The translations under genes were made by a program, and so were the position numbers. Shown in pieces: positions 1 through 6,743 of a stretch of DNA of 21,802 nt (position 1 is its first letter; each line of letters begins with the position of its first letter). Source of the DNA: a virus; the IMG/VR virus record IMGVR_UViG_3300034073_002138, positions 1-21,802 of that record; one strand, 5' to 3'. Under the pieces are notes generated by a model. It saw only the letters and a list, made by a program, of their open reading frames with translations, was not told the origin of the DNA and did no database searches.

Positions 1-71
1 TTACCGTCTTTAATCCCGCGAAACAACACATTGTCACCAATAATGGTGACATTAGTGTAAAATGCACTCAT
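1..71 (-). CDS. 43: DNA polymerase gp43, N-terminal 23 codons only (runs off left edge)
   Basis: An ATG at 71 opens a frame that reads without a stop to the window edge and begins MSAFYTNVTIIGDNVLFRGI. This resembles the start of T4-family B DNA polymerase (T4 gp43 begins with an FYISIETVGNNI-type strand), so the gene is called as the replicative polymerase with proofreading exonuclease. The ATG overlaps the TGA of the upstream Sm-like gene as ATGA, which suggests translational coupling. Its position downstream on the same strand as 45-44-62-regA agrees with the T4 gene order. Only the first beta strands of the N-terminal domain are visible, so no catalytic motif can be checked. Confidence 0.8.
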   Translation of the reverse strand, partial: MSAFYTNVTIIGDNVLFRGIKDG

Positions 72-355
72 ACAATCAGTTGTTTTGGAGGAGTTACGAT
101 GCCGCCGAACATTGAGTTATAGGTATTCTTGACATCGTCAGAAGCATCGCCAGAAGTAATGATTCTATCGTGAGATATCTTTTTATTACCTTCCATAAGA
201 TTACACCAAGGAACGAAACCAAAAGTAAATCCGTCTTGTGCAGGACGAAGCATAATTGAAAGTGGATTCTTCAATTCAATATGACTTTCGTTTTCAGAAA
301 CAACTTCGCCAATAATTTCTTCGCCTGTAATCAATTTTAAAATTCTAACAGTCAT
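68..355 (-). CDS. Small Sm/LSm-like protein
   Basis: 95-aa protein. Residues 4-37 (LKLITGEEIIGEVVSE onward, then IELKNPLSI) look like the first strands of an Sm fold, where a G-E-E/D-I-x-G motif leads into a bent beta strand. The rest, with FGFVPWCNL and a C-terminal tail, has no motif I recognise. The ATG at 355 has an AAAGGTG ribosome site six bases upstream. The gene ends in an ATGA overlap with gp43, so the two are probably made together. Sm-like proteins usually bind RNA or act as ring scaffolds; a role here in RNA or polymerase regulation is inference. It could instead be a small beta-barrel of unrelated function. Confidence 0.55.
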   Translation of the reverse strand: MTVRILKLITGEEIIGEVVSENESHIELKNPLSIMLRPAQDGFTFGFVPWCNLMEGNKKISHDRIITSGDASDDVKNTYNSMFGGIVTPPKQLIV

Positions 356-366
356 TTAGTTCACCT

Positions 367-1182
367 TTATTTAAATTTACCAACATCCAGTATATCAGAT
401 TTGTGCACTTCAACGTAACCTTTTTTACCAGAGACTTTGATTGCCCGCCCTCTGGTTTTGTGCGTTGTGTTTGCTGCGATCAACAATACAATCGCCAACG
501 GATCAAATACAAGCACAAGCAATATTATAACCCATCGCACAGCAGAATCAAAATGATTTTCAGCCTCTTTACCATATATCAACTCAGCGATATACTTTAA
601 AGGACCAATTTCAACTTCTTGTTTTTTCTGTTCGGAAAGGAGTTTGTTACGCTCGCTTTTTAGAGCAATCAATTCCTTATCAATTTCAGATCTATTTGTT
701 TCAAGGGTTTTTCTTTCAGAATCTAAACGGCGTTTTTCTTGCAACCCTCTAGTCACACTTCCAAGTTCTATATACTTGACTAGCGTATTGTCGATATTCG
801 TGATTTGTTTAATGTAAAGATCTCTTGTAAACTCTTTACTTGCGATATTGTCATTTAGAGTTTCAATCTGCGCAATCAAGTCACTAGTATTCGCTGCTGA
901 ACTTTCAATATGCGCTCTTGAAAGATAACCAAATATGCCCATTGAAGTGATGAGCATAAGAATTGCAATTGCACTAGTCATATATGAGCGCATCAATAAA
1001 GAACATTGATCCCAATTTCGATACAACCAAGAAACCGAGACGAGTTTAGCAACTTCAAGCGCTGCGCCCATCATTAAGATGGACCAAAACGCGCCACTGA
1101 ATATTGCTGTAAGTCCAATGATTGAGTAGTACGCAGCAACACCAGATAAAAACAATGCGGTCAGCAAAACGATAATTTGCAT
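367..1182 (-). CDS. Integral membrane protein with long central coiled coil
   Basis: 271 aa. Hydrophobic segments lie at about residues 2-22, 28-52, 66-88 and 213-236. Between the third and fourth is a charged, heptad-like region (about 97-190, rich in Glu, Lys, Leu and Asn) that should form a coiled coil. A basic tail of about 35 residues follows the last helix. The start is ATG at 1182; no strong ribosome site is visible, although an AATAAATA sequence close to the T4 late-promoter consensus lies just upstream. No enzymatic motif is seen. Possible roles are membrane anchoring of phage processes or superinfection interference, but neither can be supported from sequence. The gene itself is secure from its length and spacing in the operon. 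Confidence 0.75.
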   Translation of the reverse strand: MQIIVLLTALFLSGVAAYYSIIGLTAIFSGAFWSILMMGAALEVAKLVSVSWLYRNWDQCSLLMRSYMTSAIAILMLITSMGIFGYLSRAHIESSAANTSDLIAQIETLNDNIASKEFTRDLYIKQITNIDNTLVKYIELGSVTRGLQEKRRLDSERKTLETNRSEIDKELIALKSERNKLLSEQKKQEVEIGPLKYIAELIYGKEAENHFDSAVRWVIILLVLVFDPLAIVLLIAANTTHKTRGRAIKVSGKKGYVEVHKSDILDVGKFK

Positions 1183-1211
1183 CTAATTAACCGAATAAAC
1201 AGATTGATTAT

Positions 1212-1490
1212 TTATTCAGTAACTTTTCTGCTCGACATTGCCTTCCATTTGCGCGAAACAATCTGTTCTTCTTTCGATTCAACTTCTTTTTCTATCGAAT
1301 CTACAATCTTTCGTTCATAATTGTCTAAAAGAGTTTTTTCTTTCATATTGCGCGGAACATTGTTGCAATAAAAAACGCCATTAGACATGGTCCATGTATC
1401 TTTGCCAACCTTAAGATACCAGCCCATAAATTCTTTTATGGCAATATCATTTCTTGCGAAATGGTCTTTAAGTTCGGCGAGAGAATTCAT
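1212..1490 (-). CDS. Hypothetical protein, 92 aa
   Basis: I do not recognise the family. The protein has an aromatic-rich middle (FMGWYLKVGKDTWTM, then GVFYCNNVP) followed by a charged helical stretch (about 50-80) that could be a short coiled coil. Its ATG at 1490 overlaps the TAA of the preceding gene as TAATG, with a GGTGA ribosome site, so it is translated as part of the operon. It has no membrane segment or signal peptide. The call rests on tight packing and the absence of a competing frame. Confidence 0.65.
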   Translation of the reverse strand: MNSLAELKDHFARNDIAIKEFMGWYLKVGKDTWTMSNGVFYCNNVPRNMKEKTLLDNYERKIVDSIEKEVESKEEQIVSRKWKAMSSRKVTE

Positions 1491-1696
1491 TATTCACCAT
1501 CGGAAGAATCGCGATTCTCAGAAGTATTGCGTCTCAATTTAAACCCAACATGATTAGCATGCGCCGAGATCATGGCGCGACGAAGATCGCCACGCTCATG
1601 GGCGTTCTTAACCCAACCATACGTTTCAGCCATTGCAAGCGATCGTTTGATGCTGCGTGGAAGTTTAGCGTTAAAAAAATCACTACGATTAGCCAT
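1490..1696 (-). CDS. Small basic conserved phage protein, 68 aa
   Basis: The protein is rich in Arg and Lys and begins MANRSDFFNAKLPRSIKR, followed by AYGWVKNAHERGD-like helices. From memory, similar small proteins recur in T4-like phages of cyanobacteria, but no function is known to me. It starts at ATG 1696 behind an AAAGGTG site and overlaps the 3' end of the methyltransferase gene by eight bases. The net positive charge makes nucleic-acid binding possible; that is inference only. Confidence 0.65.
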   Translation of the reverse strand: MANRSDFFNAKLPRSIKRSLAMAETYGWVKNAHERGDLRRAMISAHANHVGFKLRRNTSENRDSSDGE

Positions 1697-2282
1697 TTAT
1701 GTCACCTTTGTCAATTATCATAAGAATACTATCATTTTTGTTATCTTTAACACGAAGGTCAAAAACCTTTATACATTTTTGCATTTCTTGAGGAACTATA
1801 TTAGATAGTTCATATAACCATCCATATTCTGCAATATCCTCAATACACATTATACCCGTTTTTGAAAGTTTGGGCAAATAATTTTCTATTGCTCTTTTCA
1901 TCGAAGAAAGTGTATGAGGACCATCGTCAATAATCAGATCGAACAGATTGTCTTTCATTAAATTGGCAGTTTCAATAGAGTATGCGTCGGCAGTTATTTG
2001 AACTATTCTTTGTTGGTTTAATAATGCAACACAAGGGTTAATATCAATACCAACAATAGTGGCTTCCGAAAAGTAATCTCTCCATAGAAGATGCGATCCG
2101 CCAGTTAAAATTCCAATTTCTAAAACATTTTTTGCCGCTCTAATACCTTCGAATAATTCTCCATATGCAGATTCAACATACGAATGTTTAACCTCTGTCC
2201 ATTTGCAAATCTCATTATTCTCAGCAAATTTATCAGTTTCGTATTTGTTAGTTTTGCATAAGTCTAATAAATCATTACGCAT
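1689..2282 (-). CDS. Class I SAM-dependent methyltransferase
   Basis: 197 aa. Motif I is VLEIGILTGGSHLLW (about 53-67), the acidic end of strand 2 is IVGIDINPC (Asp80), and motif IV is FDLIIDDGPH (about 114-122). This arrangement matches the small Methyltransf_24/cephalosporin-hydroxylase-like group often found beside glycosyltransferases, where it methylates sugars. The substrate cannot be read from sequence. The start is ATG 2282, overlapping the end of the upstream glycosyltransferase by eight bases, so co-translation with that gene is likely. A second class I methyltransferase occurs at 13207-13857, but the two are not close copies. Confidence 0.8.
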   Translation of the reverse strand: MRNDLLDLCKTNKYETDKFAENNEICKWTEVKHSYVESAYGELFEGIRAAKNVLEIGILTGGSHLLWRDYFSEATIVGIDINPCVALLNQQRIVQITADAYSIETANLMKDNLFDLIIDDGPHTLSSMKRAIENYLPKLSKTGIMCIEDIAEYGWLYELSNIVPQEMQKCIKVFDLRVKDNKNDSILMIIDKGDING

Positions 2283-2997
2283 TCAATGCTTTCTCGCAAC
2301 GTTCCCAAAACATCTCTTGACTGCCTGGATGAAATATTTGAAAGTTGTGATAAAACATTTCACCATGCTCGTCATTACCGAATGAGGTGCCTATACCATA
2401 CACAGGCATTCCATCTTTAAGTGCCCAAAAGGGGCGTTGATCTTTTTCCCAATTGTATTTGTAAGGAGCCTTTGCATAAGAAAGAGGCATCGTCAACTCA
2501 ACTGGAACATTATGTTCTTCCGCTGCCCAAGTATACTCTTCAGCAACATCAGATCGCATCGTTTCTTTCGCTAATGGTGTGCCGATTTTAATAAATGTTT
2601 CTTTCGAAATTGCTAATGCTGAAGGTGCTGCGAATACGTGTTGACCGTTTTCAATGTGATTTGAGCGTTGCGCATTACCAATTAATTTACCTTCAGCAGC
2701 CTTTTCCAAATAGTAATCAATGGCTTTATCATTTAAAGGAATGCAATCAATATCCAATATCAATATTGCATCGTGTTCAAATTTGTGCTCTAATTTTTTA
2801 TCTTTAAAGCCATCAACTTCAACGCCATTCATAGCCCAAAAATAATCAATAAAATCGCCATGACGGATCTCACCTTTTACTTGATACAAAGGAATGTTTG
2901 ATTTATTGTATTTTTTGATAACTTGCTGTTGAAGTTCAGCCGTTTTATTCGAAACATTTCCCATGAAGTATGTTACGATGCAAGGATTTTTCATCAT
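2275..2997 (-). CDS. Glycosyltransferase-like protein with intact DxD motif
   Basis: 240 aa. The central ILILDIDCIPLN (about 79-89) ends a Rossmann-like strand in Asp-Ile-Asp (82-84), the metal and nucleotide-sugar binding motif of GT-A glycosyltransferases. Upstream, KTAELQQQVIKKY and DFIDYFWAMN define a family also represented by the divergent copy at 3817-4443. The C-terminal part carries YGIGTSFGNDEH and ends FWERCEKAL. The start is MM at 2997, overlapping the preceding TGA. The gene is the last of four adjacent glycosyltransferase-type genes and is followed by a methyltransferase, suggesting they build or decorate one glycan. The acceptor is unknown. Confidence 0.7.
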   Translation of the reverse strand: MMKNPCIVTYFMGNVSNKTAELQQQVIKKYNKSNIPLYQVKGEIRHGDFIDYFWAMNGVEVDGFKDKKLEHKFEHDAILILDIDCIPLNDKAIDYYLEKAAEGKLIGNAQRSNHIENGQHVFAAPSALAISKETFIKIGTPLAKETMRSDVAEEYTWAAEEHNVPVELTMPLSYAKAPYKYNWEKDQRPFWALKDGMPVYGIGTSFGNDEHGEMFYHNFQIFHPGSQEMFWERCEKALNA

Positions 2998-3842
2998 TTA
3001 TTACTCTCTAGTTTTTTTATTTCGGAAGAAAGATCTACAGTCAGTTGATCGTAAAACTTCTTGCGTGCTTCAAGTTTAGCGTCATTCACTTGATGATGAA
3101 TGCCACGATCTGCTTGATGGTCTGAGGCGGTCAAACGTCTCTGAATGTTTTTCTTACGGTGTAAGAATGTTTGTGTATATGGAGAAAGATTCAAATGACA
3201 AATTGCGAGTTGATCAGTAGCGCGAGTCAAATCCCAAAAATGTCTACCAACAGAATAAATGGACGTTGCCAGATAATCCACAGGATAGTTGTGAATGCTT
3301 CTCATCCAGCGTGTGTTTAAAATTACGTCAGCAGGTTTCTGTTCTTCAAACAACTGAAACGATTTACCGCGATGAGGGTGCGGATAGTCTGACTTGTAGT
3401 GAACGCCGTGATACCGTTGTTCAAGTAACGGTACATTCGGATCAGGTTCTACGTTTTCATTTTCCAACGTATCATTCATTAAATGACATGGAATTAGAAC
3501 TTGACGATTAACTTTAATGTTGTCCAAGAATGATAAATCGCCAACTAAGAATTCTGTAGCGTTTAAAGTTGTAATCCAACTTCCTGGAAATTCAGCAAGT
3601 AAATCTTTCTCGATTTTACTCAATACAACATCCCATAAGAAATTGCTGACCTCTTTTTGGGTAACTTTATAGTAACGCCAATGTGGCACAAATTTCTTGT
3701 ACAGTTCGTAGGTGTTATCTTCGGAGTTATCATCACAATTGAAATCAACAATAACACCAAGATCAAATTTGTTTGCAGTGTGTGGAAGCCACCACTGCAG
3801 CAAATAATGTTCAGTATCAGTGCTTAATACTACGATCTTCAT
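2994..3842 (-). CDS. Family 2-like glycosyltransferase with altered acidic motif
   Basis: 282 aa. The N-terminal strand and the segment GVIVDFNCDDNSEDNTYEL (about 29-47) match the opening of the Glyco_tranf_2_4/GT92-like group, where D-x-S-x-D-x-T precedes a helix. At the position where that group normally has an Asp-x-Asp-Glu-Phe motif, this protein has LNATEFLVGD. Both aspartates are replaced (by Asn and Thr) while Glu-Phe is kept. It may still be active if this variant is normal for phage members, or it may bind sugar without catalysis. ATG 3842 has a good GGGAG site six bases upstream, even though it lies 26 bases inside the preceding gene. Confidence 0.65.
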   Translation of the reverse strand: MKIVVLSTDTEHYLLQWWLPHTANKFDLGVIVDFNCDDNSEDNTYELYKKFVPHWRYYKVTQKEVSNFLWDVVLSKIEKDLLAEFPGSWITTLNATEFLVGDLSFLDNIKVNRQVLIPCHLMNDTLENENVEPDPNVPLLEQRYHGVHYKSDYPHPHRGKSFQLFEEQKPADVILNTRWMRSIHNYPVDYLATSIYSVGRHFWDLTRATDQLAICHLNLSPYTQTFLHRKKNIQRRLTASDHQADRGIHHQVNDAKLEARKKFYDQLTVDLSSEIKKLESNK

Positions 3843-4443
3843 AAATATCTCCCACTAATACTTCTTCACATTTATTCCAAAATTTTTCTTCGTGGTTTTC
3901 GCCACCAGATTGCCAAAACAAATCTTTACCATCAAGGGCATATGTTTTATTACTATCGTTAATGTTGCTGACAGTTAATGTTACTGTTGGAACTTTATTC
4001 TTTCTTGCCTCTGCAAGTAAATCTCTCATGTTAGGTTCTCCTAACTTTTTATAGGTGGTTTTGCTAAAAGCAATTCCATCACACAATGAGAAATTGAAAA
4101 TCTTACCGTCGAGGGCAGCGTCGACCATCATCTGAATAGAATCTTTATTGAGCGGAACAATTCCGCTATTCAGAAAAACAATAACTTCAGCATCTACTGT
4201 ATTCTTAGAATTTTCTTTCACTGCTTTAGCAATGCTAGGTTCTATATTTTTTGGCATGCAGTTATTCATGATCCAAAGATAATTTAAAAATTCTATTGAT
4301 GGCATGCCAGTTCCGAATCCAAGTTTTGGATACTTCTTCGGATCAAACTTATCATAAATCTCTCTTTTGAGTTCAACAGTTTTACTTTTTATGCCACTAT
4401 AGTAAATTGTTGAAAGCAAAACCGACGAATTTAACGTTTCCAC
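3817..4443 (-). CDS. Degenerate paralogue of the 2275-2997 glycosyltransferase, DxD lost
   Basis: 208 aa, GTG start at 4443 behind GGAGAG (seven bases); no ATG is available near the start. It follows the 2275-2997 protein along its length: KTVELKREIYDKF for KTAELQQQVIKKY, EFLNYLWIMN for DFIDYFWAMN, ISKETFIKIG-type for FSKTTYKKLG, and FWNKCEEVL for FWERCEKAL. The catalytic LDIDCIPLN is replaced by LNSGIVPLN, so both aspartates are gone (Asn92, Gly94). It is also about 30 residues shorter. It looks like a duplicated copy kept as a non-catalytic partner, or one in decay. The open frame and preserved ribosome site argue that it is still made. Confidence 0.65.
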   Translation of the reverse strand: METLNSSVLLSTIYYSGIKSKTVELKREIYDKFDPKKYPKLGFGTGMPSIEFLNYLWIMNNCMPKNIEPSIAKAVKENSKNTVDAEVIVFLNSGIVPLNKDSIQMMVDAALDGKIFNFSLCDGIAFSKTTYKKLGEPNMRDLLAEARKNKVPTVTLTVSNINDSNKTYALDGKDLFWQSGGENHEEKFWNKCEEVLVGDIYEDRSIKH

Positions 4444-5195
4444 GGTAACTCTCCGTTGTATCTCTTCATCATAACTTCATTTCCGTTTAAGAAAAACTCA
4501 CCCTGAACGGAAAGACCTGTGTTGCCTACTCGATATTTTACCGTATAGTCCATAACACCGTCAAATTTTAATTTGTTATTTGGGTGCATCAACATGGCAG
4601 CAATGACGCGATCAATCTCAGGTTGACCAGGTTCTCTAAATTTGCGATACCAAACAGGAGCCATTCCAACCGCAACTTGTTTCTTAATGAAGTAACAATT
4701 TACATCGATGAAGAAGTCTCTTGGATCCAACACCGATGCCCACTTACCAAGACTTTCGCAATCATCTAAACAAATAAATTCACTTTTCTGGCCAATAATC
4801 TTTCTCAGTGAGAATGCCCAATCTAAATTGTTTTCCTTAACAAGTGCAACTAATTTTTCAACATGATCTGGTTCGAGCGCATTGTCTTCATCCAGGAAGA
4901 TAAAGAAGTCGCCATTTGCAACAAAGGTCGCAGCGCCATACACACGATGACCATTATAACGATCAGTGCCTGTCGCATACGGAAGAACGCAGACATGTTC
5001 GTTTGACAGTGCTCCACGTTCGGCGCCAACAGGAAAATTTAAATCATAAAGTATACCATTCACTGCGCCCCATCGTTCATTTCCATCTACAAATACAAGA
5101 TGTTCAATATCTTTATATGTTTGTTCGCGAACTGACTTTATACATTCAGCCAGATGAGGATTACCAATACTTGCCGTGATAATACTTACTTTCAT
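4431..5195 (-). CDS. Glycosyltransferase family 2 (GT-A fold)
   Basis: 254 aa. The N-terminus MKVSIITASIGNPHLAECIK, with SVREQTYKDIEHLVFVDG, is the classical GT2 opening. The metal-binding motif is FIFLDEDNALEPDH (Asp102-Glu-Asp104). The C-terminal half carries the acceptor region, with DVNCYFIKKQV and EIDRVIAAML. It should transfer a sugar from a nucleotide donor. The acceptor may be host lipopolysaccharide, a virion protein or another glycan; sequence does not say. It starts at ATG 5195, overlaps the 2OG oxygenase by four bases and ends 13 bases inside the next glycosyltransferase gene, so the block is one translational unit. Confidence 0.8.
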   Translation of the reverse strand: MKVSIITASIGNPHLAECIKSVREQTYKDIEHLVFVDGNERWGAVNGILYDLNFPVGAERGALSNEHVCVLPYATGTDRYNGHRVYGAATFVANGDFFIFLDEDNALEPDHVEKLVALVKENNLDWAFSLRKIIGQKSEFICLDDCESLGKWASVLDPRDFFIDVNCYFIKKQVAVGMAPVWYRKFREPGQPEIDRVIAAMLMHPNNKLKFDGVMDYTVKYRVGNTGLSVQGEFFLNGNEVMMKRYNGELPWKR

Positions 5196-5944
5196 ATTTG
5201 ACTTCTCTTTTTACAAAATTCCATAATGCTAGGGTCGTTATATTGATCTTTATGAGGCGTGAAGAACGCTTTCTTTCTCGTTTCTGTTTCGAGAGTAATT
5301 GGAGTGAGATAATATGTTGCAAGACTCATTCTAGCCACTTCTGGTGGGCAGGTCAATTCATCTGGCAGTCCATGCCAAGAATTATGAGTTGTATCGAAAA
5401 TAACTGCACGATTAAATTTGTTTTCGTATCGCGCATAACACTCTTTGGGGAGATTTTTTTCGTAGTCGTGCGACCAGAACTCTATTCCGCCGCCCCAGTC
5501 TGCTTGCCAGTCTGGAGTCATGTATACAATGACATTGAAGTTTCTGCGCAATGGAAGTTTTGGATGCACAGAATAGTCCTTATGAATGTTCAATTTACCG
5601 CCACGACAGTGCGAATGCATTCCTCCGCCGTGAAGCCCATAATCTGCATGCACCTCATCTATACCAGTAATGACTTGTAACTTATCTACAAATTCTTTGC
5701 TACAAAGGTAGTATAATGCAGAGTAGATACTCGCTGGAAATTTATCCCAGTGCGAACATGCTTTCTTTACTTCAACAGGATTATCGTATGCAACAGTCCA
5801 AACATCAGAATTGTGTTTTGGAAATTCTTCTGCAATCTTAACGGCAAGTTCTTCTTCGAAGAAGTTATCAATCACGACATGATTGAATGGCAATGCAGTT
5901 TTAAACTTCTCGGATAATGAGAGAAGATCTAATTCATTAATCAT
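5192..5944 (-). CDS. 2-oxoglutarate/Fe(II)-dependent oxygenase, prolyl-4-hydroxylase type
   Basis: 250 aa. The iron triad is visible: NIHKDYSVHP gives His121-x-Asp123, and NSWHGLPD gives the distal His191. Arg205 in VARMSLATYYL is the likely 2-oxoglutarate carboxylate ligand. WGGGIEFW lies between them, as in the 2OG-FeII_Oxy_3 family. The N-terminal NHVVIDNFFEEELA is the usual lead-in strand. Such enzymes hydroxylate protein side chains, sugars or nucleobases; the position just upstream of glycosyltransferases makes a hydroxylation-then-glycosylation series conceivable but unproven. It starts at ATG 5944, after a hairpin and T-run. Two further, different 2OG oxygenases occur at 10466-11622. 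Confidence 0.85.
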   Translation of the reverse strand: MINELDLLSLSEKFKTALPFNHVVIDNFFEEELAVKIAEEFPKHNSDVWTVAYDNPVEVKKACSHWDKFPASIYSALYYLCSKEFVDKLQVITGIDEVHADYGLHGGGMHSHCRGGKLNIHKDYSVHPKLPLRRNFNVIVYMTPDWQADWGGGIEFWSHDYEKNLPKECYARYENKFNRAVIFDTTHNSWHGLPDELTCPPEVARMSLATYYLTPITLETETRKKAFFTPHKDQYNDPSIMEFCKKRSQI

Positions 5945-5990
5945 AAAAAATCCATCAGTGACATTGTATGATATATTTAGTCGTCACTGA
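5945..5990 (-). terminator. Hairpin followed by T-run, possible weak terminator
   Basis: An 8-bp perfect inverted repeat, TCAGTGAC at 5955-5962 and GTCACTGA at 5983-5990, encloses a 20-base AT-rich loop. On the - strand the second arm is followed after a few bases by TGGATTTTTT, just before the ATG at 5944. The stem overlaps the stop codon of the 5984 gene. It could attenuate transcription into the glycosyltransferase operon or act on translation of the oxygenase. The long loop makes it a weak terminator at best. Confidence 0.35.
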
Positions 5991-6247
5991 AAGGTAACTC
6001 GCAATATTCCCGCAAACAATATAACGCCAATTACGCCATTCAATATCATCAATGCGCGATCATTCCATTTAAATCCGACGTAAAACCAACCAACGGCACC
6101 AATCCAACTGCAGATTAAATCAATCCATTGAAATTGAATCAGACCGCTGGCTCTAACTGTAATCCCAATTAATGTGATGAAACTGGCAGTCCATTTGACG
6201 TACCATGTAATGTCATATTTTGGTGTTACTGATTTAAGTGTGCTCAT
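5984..6247 (-). CDS. Small membrane protein, three helices
   Basis: 87 aa. Three hydrophobic segments are seen at about 15-33, 40-58 and 65-83, with WIGAVGWFYVGFKWNDRALMILN linking the second and third. From memory, proteins of this pattern (GW.YvG..WnDRAl) are common in T4-like phages of aquatic bacteria, but they have no known role. It starts at ATG 6247, overlapping the stop of the Fe-S-type gene as ATGA. It is probably inserted in the host inner membrane, and sits in a block of three small genes of which two are membrane proteins. Confidence 0.65.
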   Translation of the reverse strand: MSTLKSVTPKYDITWYVKWTASFITLIGITVRASGLIQFQWIDLICSWIGAVGWFYVGFKWNDRALMILNGVIGVILFAGILRVTFQ

Positions 6248-6426
6248 CTACGGCAACTTCCTTTGTTTGCTTTTCGTTCTCTTTCTTCGCATTCTCTTAC
6301 AACAGACTTCTTCTCATCGTGAGTCATTTTCGTCCATTGTGAAATTTCTTGAAGTGTGCGAAAACACCCGAGGCAGAAACCGCTTCGGGTGTTCATTTTG
6401 CATATCCCTTTACATGGGCTTCGCAT
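6244..6426 (-). CDS. DUF1289-type small cysteine protein (predicted Fe-S binding)
   Basis: 60 aa. SPCKGICKMNTRSGFCLGCF followed by RTLQEISQWTKM matches the bacterial DUF1289 signature. Four cysteines (5, 9, 18, 21) form a C-x3-C...C-x2-C set, followed by the typical R-T-x-x-E-I-x-x-W. In bacteria these are short proteins or C-terminal extensions predicted to bind Fe-S or zinc; their function is not established. The phage copy is complete. The start at ATG 6426 overlaps the upstream TAA as TAATG. Likely acquired from a proteobacterial host and retained, but its role in infection is unknown. Confidence 0.8.
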   Translation of the reverse strand: MRSPCKGICKMNTRSGFCLGCFRTLQEISQWTKMTHDEKKSVVRECEERERKANKGSCRR

Positions 6427-6635
6427 TACAACTTGAACTTATCCTGCATAGTAAACTTATCAACATAAAAACTGTAAGTCAGCCAAGTAAACCAACCAAT
6501 CATACTCACAAGCATGAACAATAATCCCAATTTGGGACCAAGAATGCTCAACAAAAAATAAAATACAACACCAGCAGCAAAAAGTACTGCAACAGACTTC
6601 ACAGTTTCAACAGCAGCTTGTTTATGAATACCCAT
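6426..6635 (-). CDS. Small membrane protein, two helices
   Basis: 69 aa. Hydrophobic segments lie at about 12-32 and 36-57. A short charged C-terminus ends KDKFKL-like. It starts at ATG 6635 behind a strong AGGAG site six bases away, making it the first well-initiated gene downstream of the homing-endonuclease insertion. I do not recognise a family and see no signal peptidase site. Confidence 0.6.
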   Translation of the reverse strand: MGIHKQAAVETVKSVAVLFAAGVVFYFLLSILGPKLGLLFMLVSMIGWFTWLTYSFYVDKFTMQDKFKL

Positions 6636-6674
6636 AAAAATCTCCTATGTTAACCTCGCCGCATGCGAGAGATG

Positions 6675-6682
6675 TATAAATA
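6675..6682 (+). promoter_or_regulatory. T4-type late promoter TATAAATA for the HNH gene
   Basis: An exact match to the T4 late-promoter octamer TATAAATA on the + strand. The start site predicted from T4 spacing is about 6688, which is exactly the first base of a leader stem (GTCG, 6688-6691). The promoter drives the only + strand gene in the window. Its sequence and spacing are matched by the - strand promoter at 17344-17351. Confidence 0.65.
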
Positions 6683-6687
6683 AAGGT

Positions 6688-6743
6688 GTCGATCGCGATG
6701 TTACTACCATCCACCGACTTTAATACTACTATGGAGTATCAAC
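6688..6743 (+). promoter_or_regulatory. Structured 5' leader of HNH gene (two hairpins at start site and ribosome site)
   Basis: GTCG (6688-6691) can pair with CGAC (6715-6718). ATACT (6723-6727) can pair with AGTAT (6735-6739), which holds part of the GGAG ribosome site in the 7-base loop and 3' arm. The leader at 17284-17338 has the same two stems at the same places with different bases in the first stem. This suggests translational control like that of T4 homing endonucleases, whose ribosome sites are sequestered in early transcripts. Confidence 0.5.

Noticed and set aside
5198-5680. 160-codon + strand open frame
   Set aside because: It is antisense to the 2OG oxygenase, whose iron and 2-oxoglutarate residues are all present on the - strand; no ribosome site or family match on the + strand.
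6174-6524. 116-codon + strand open frame
   Set aside because: It runs antisense to three overlapping - strand genes, one with a clear DUF1289 signature.
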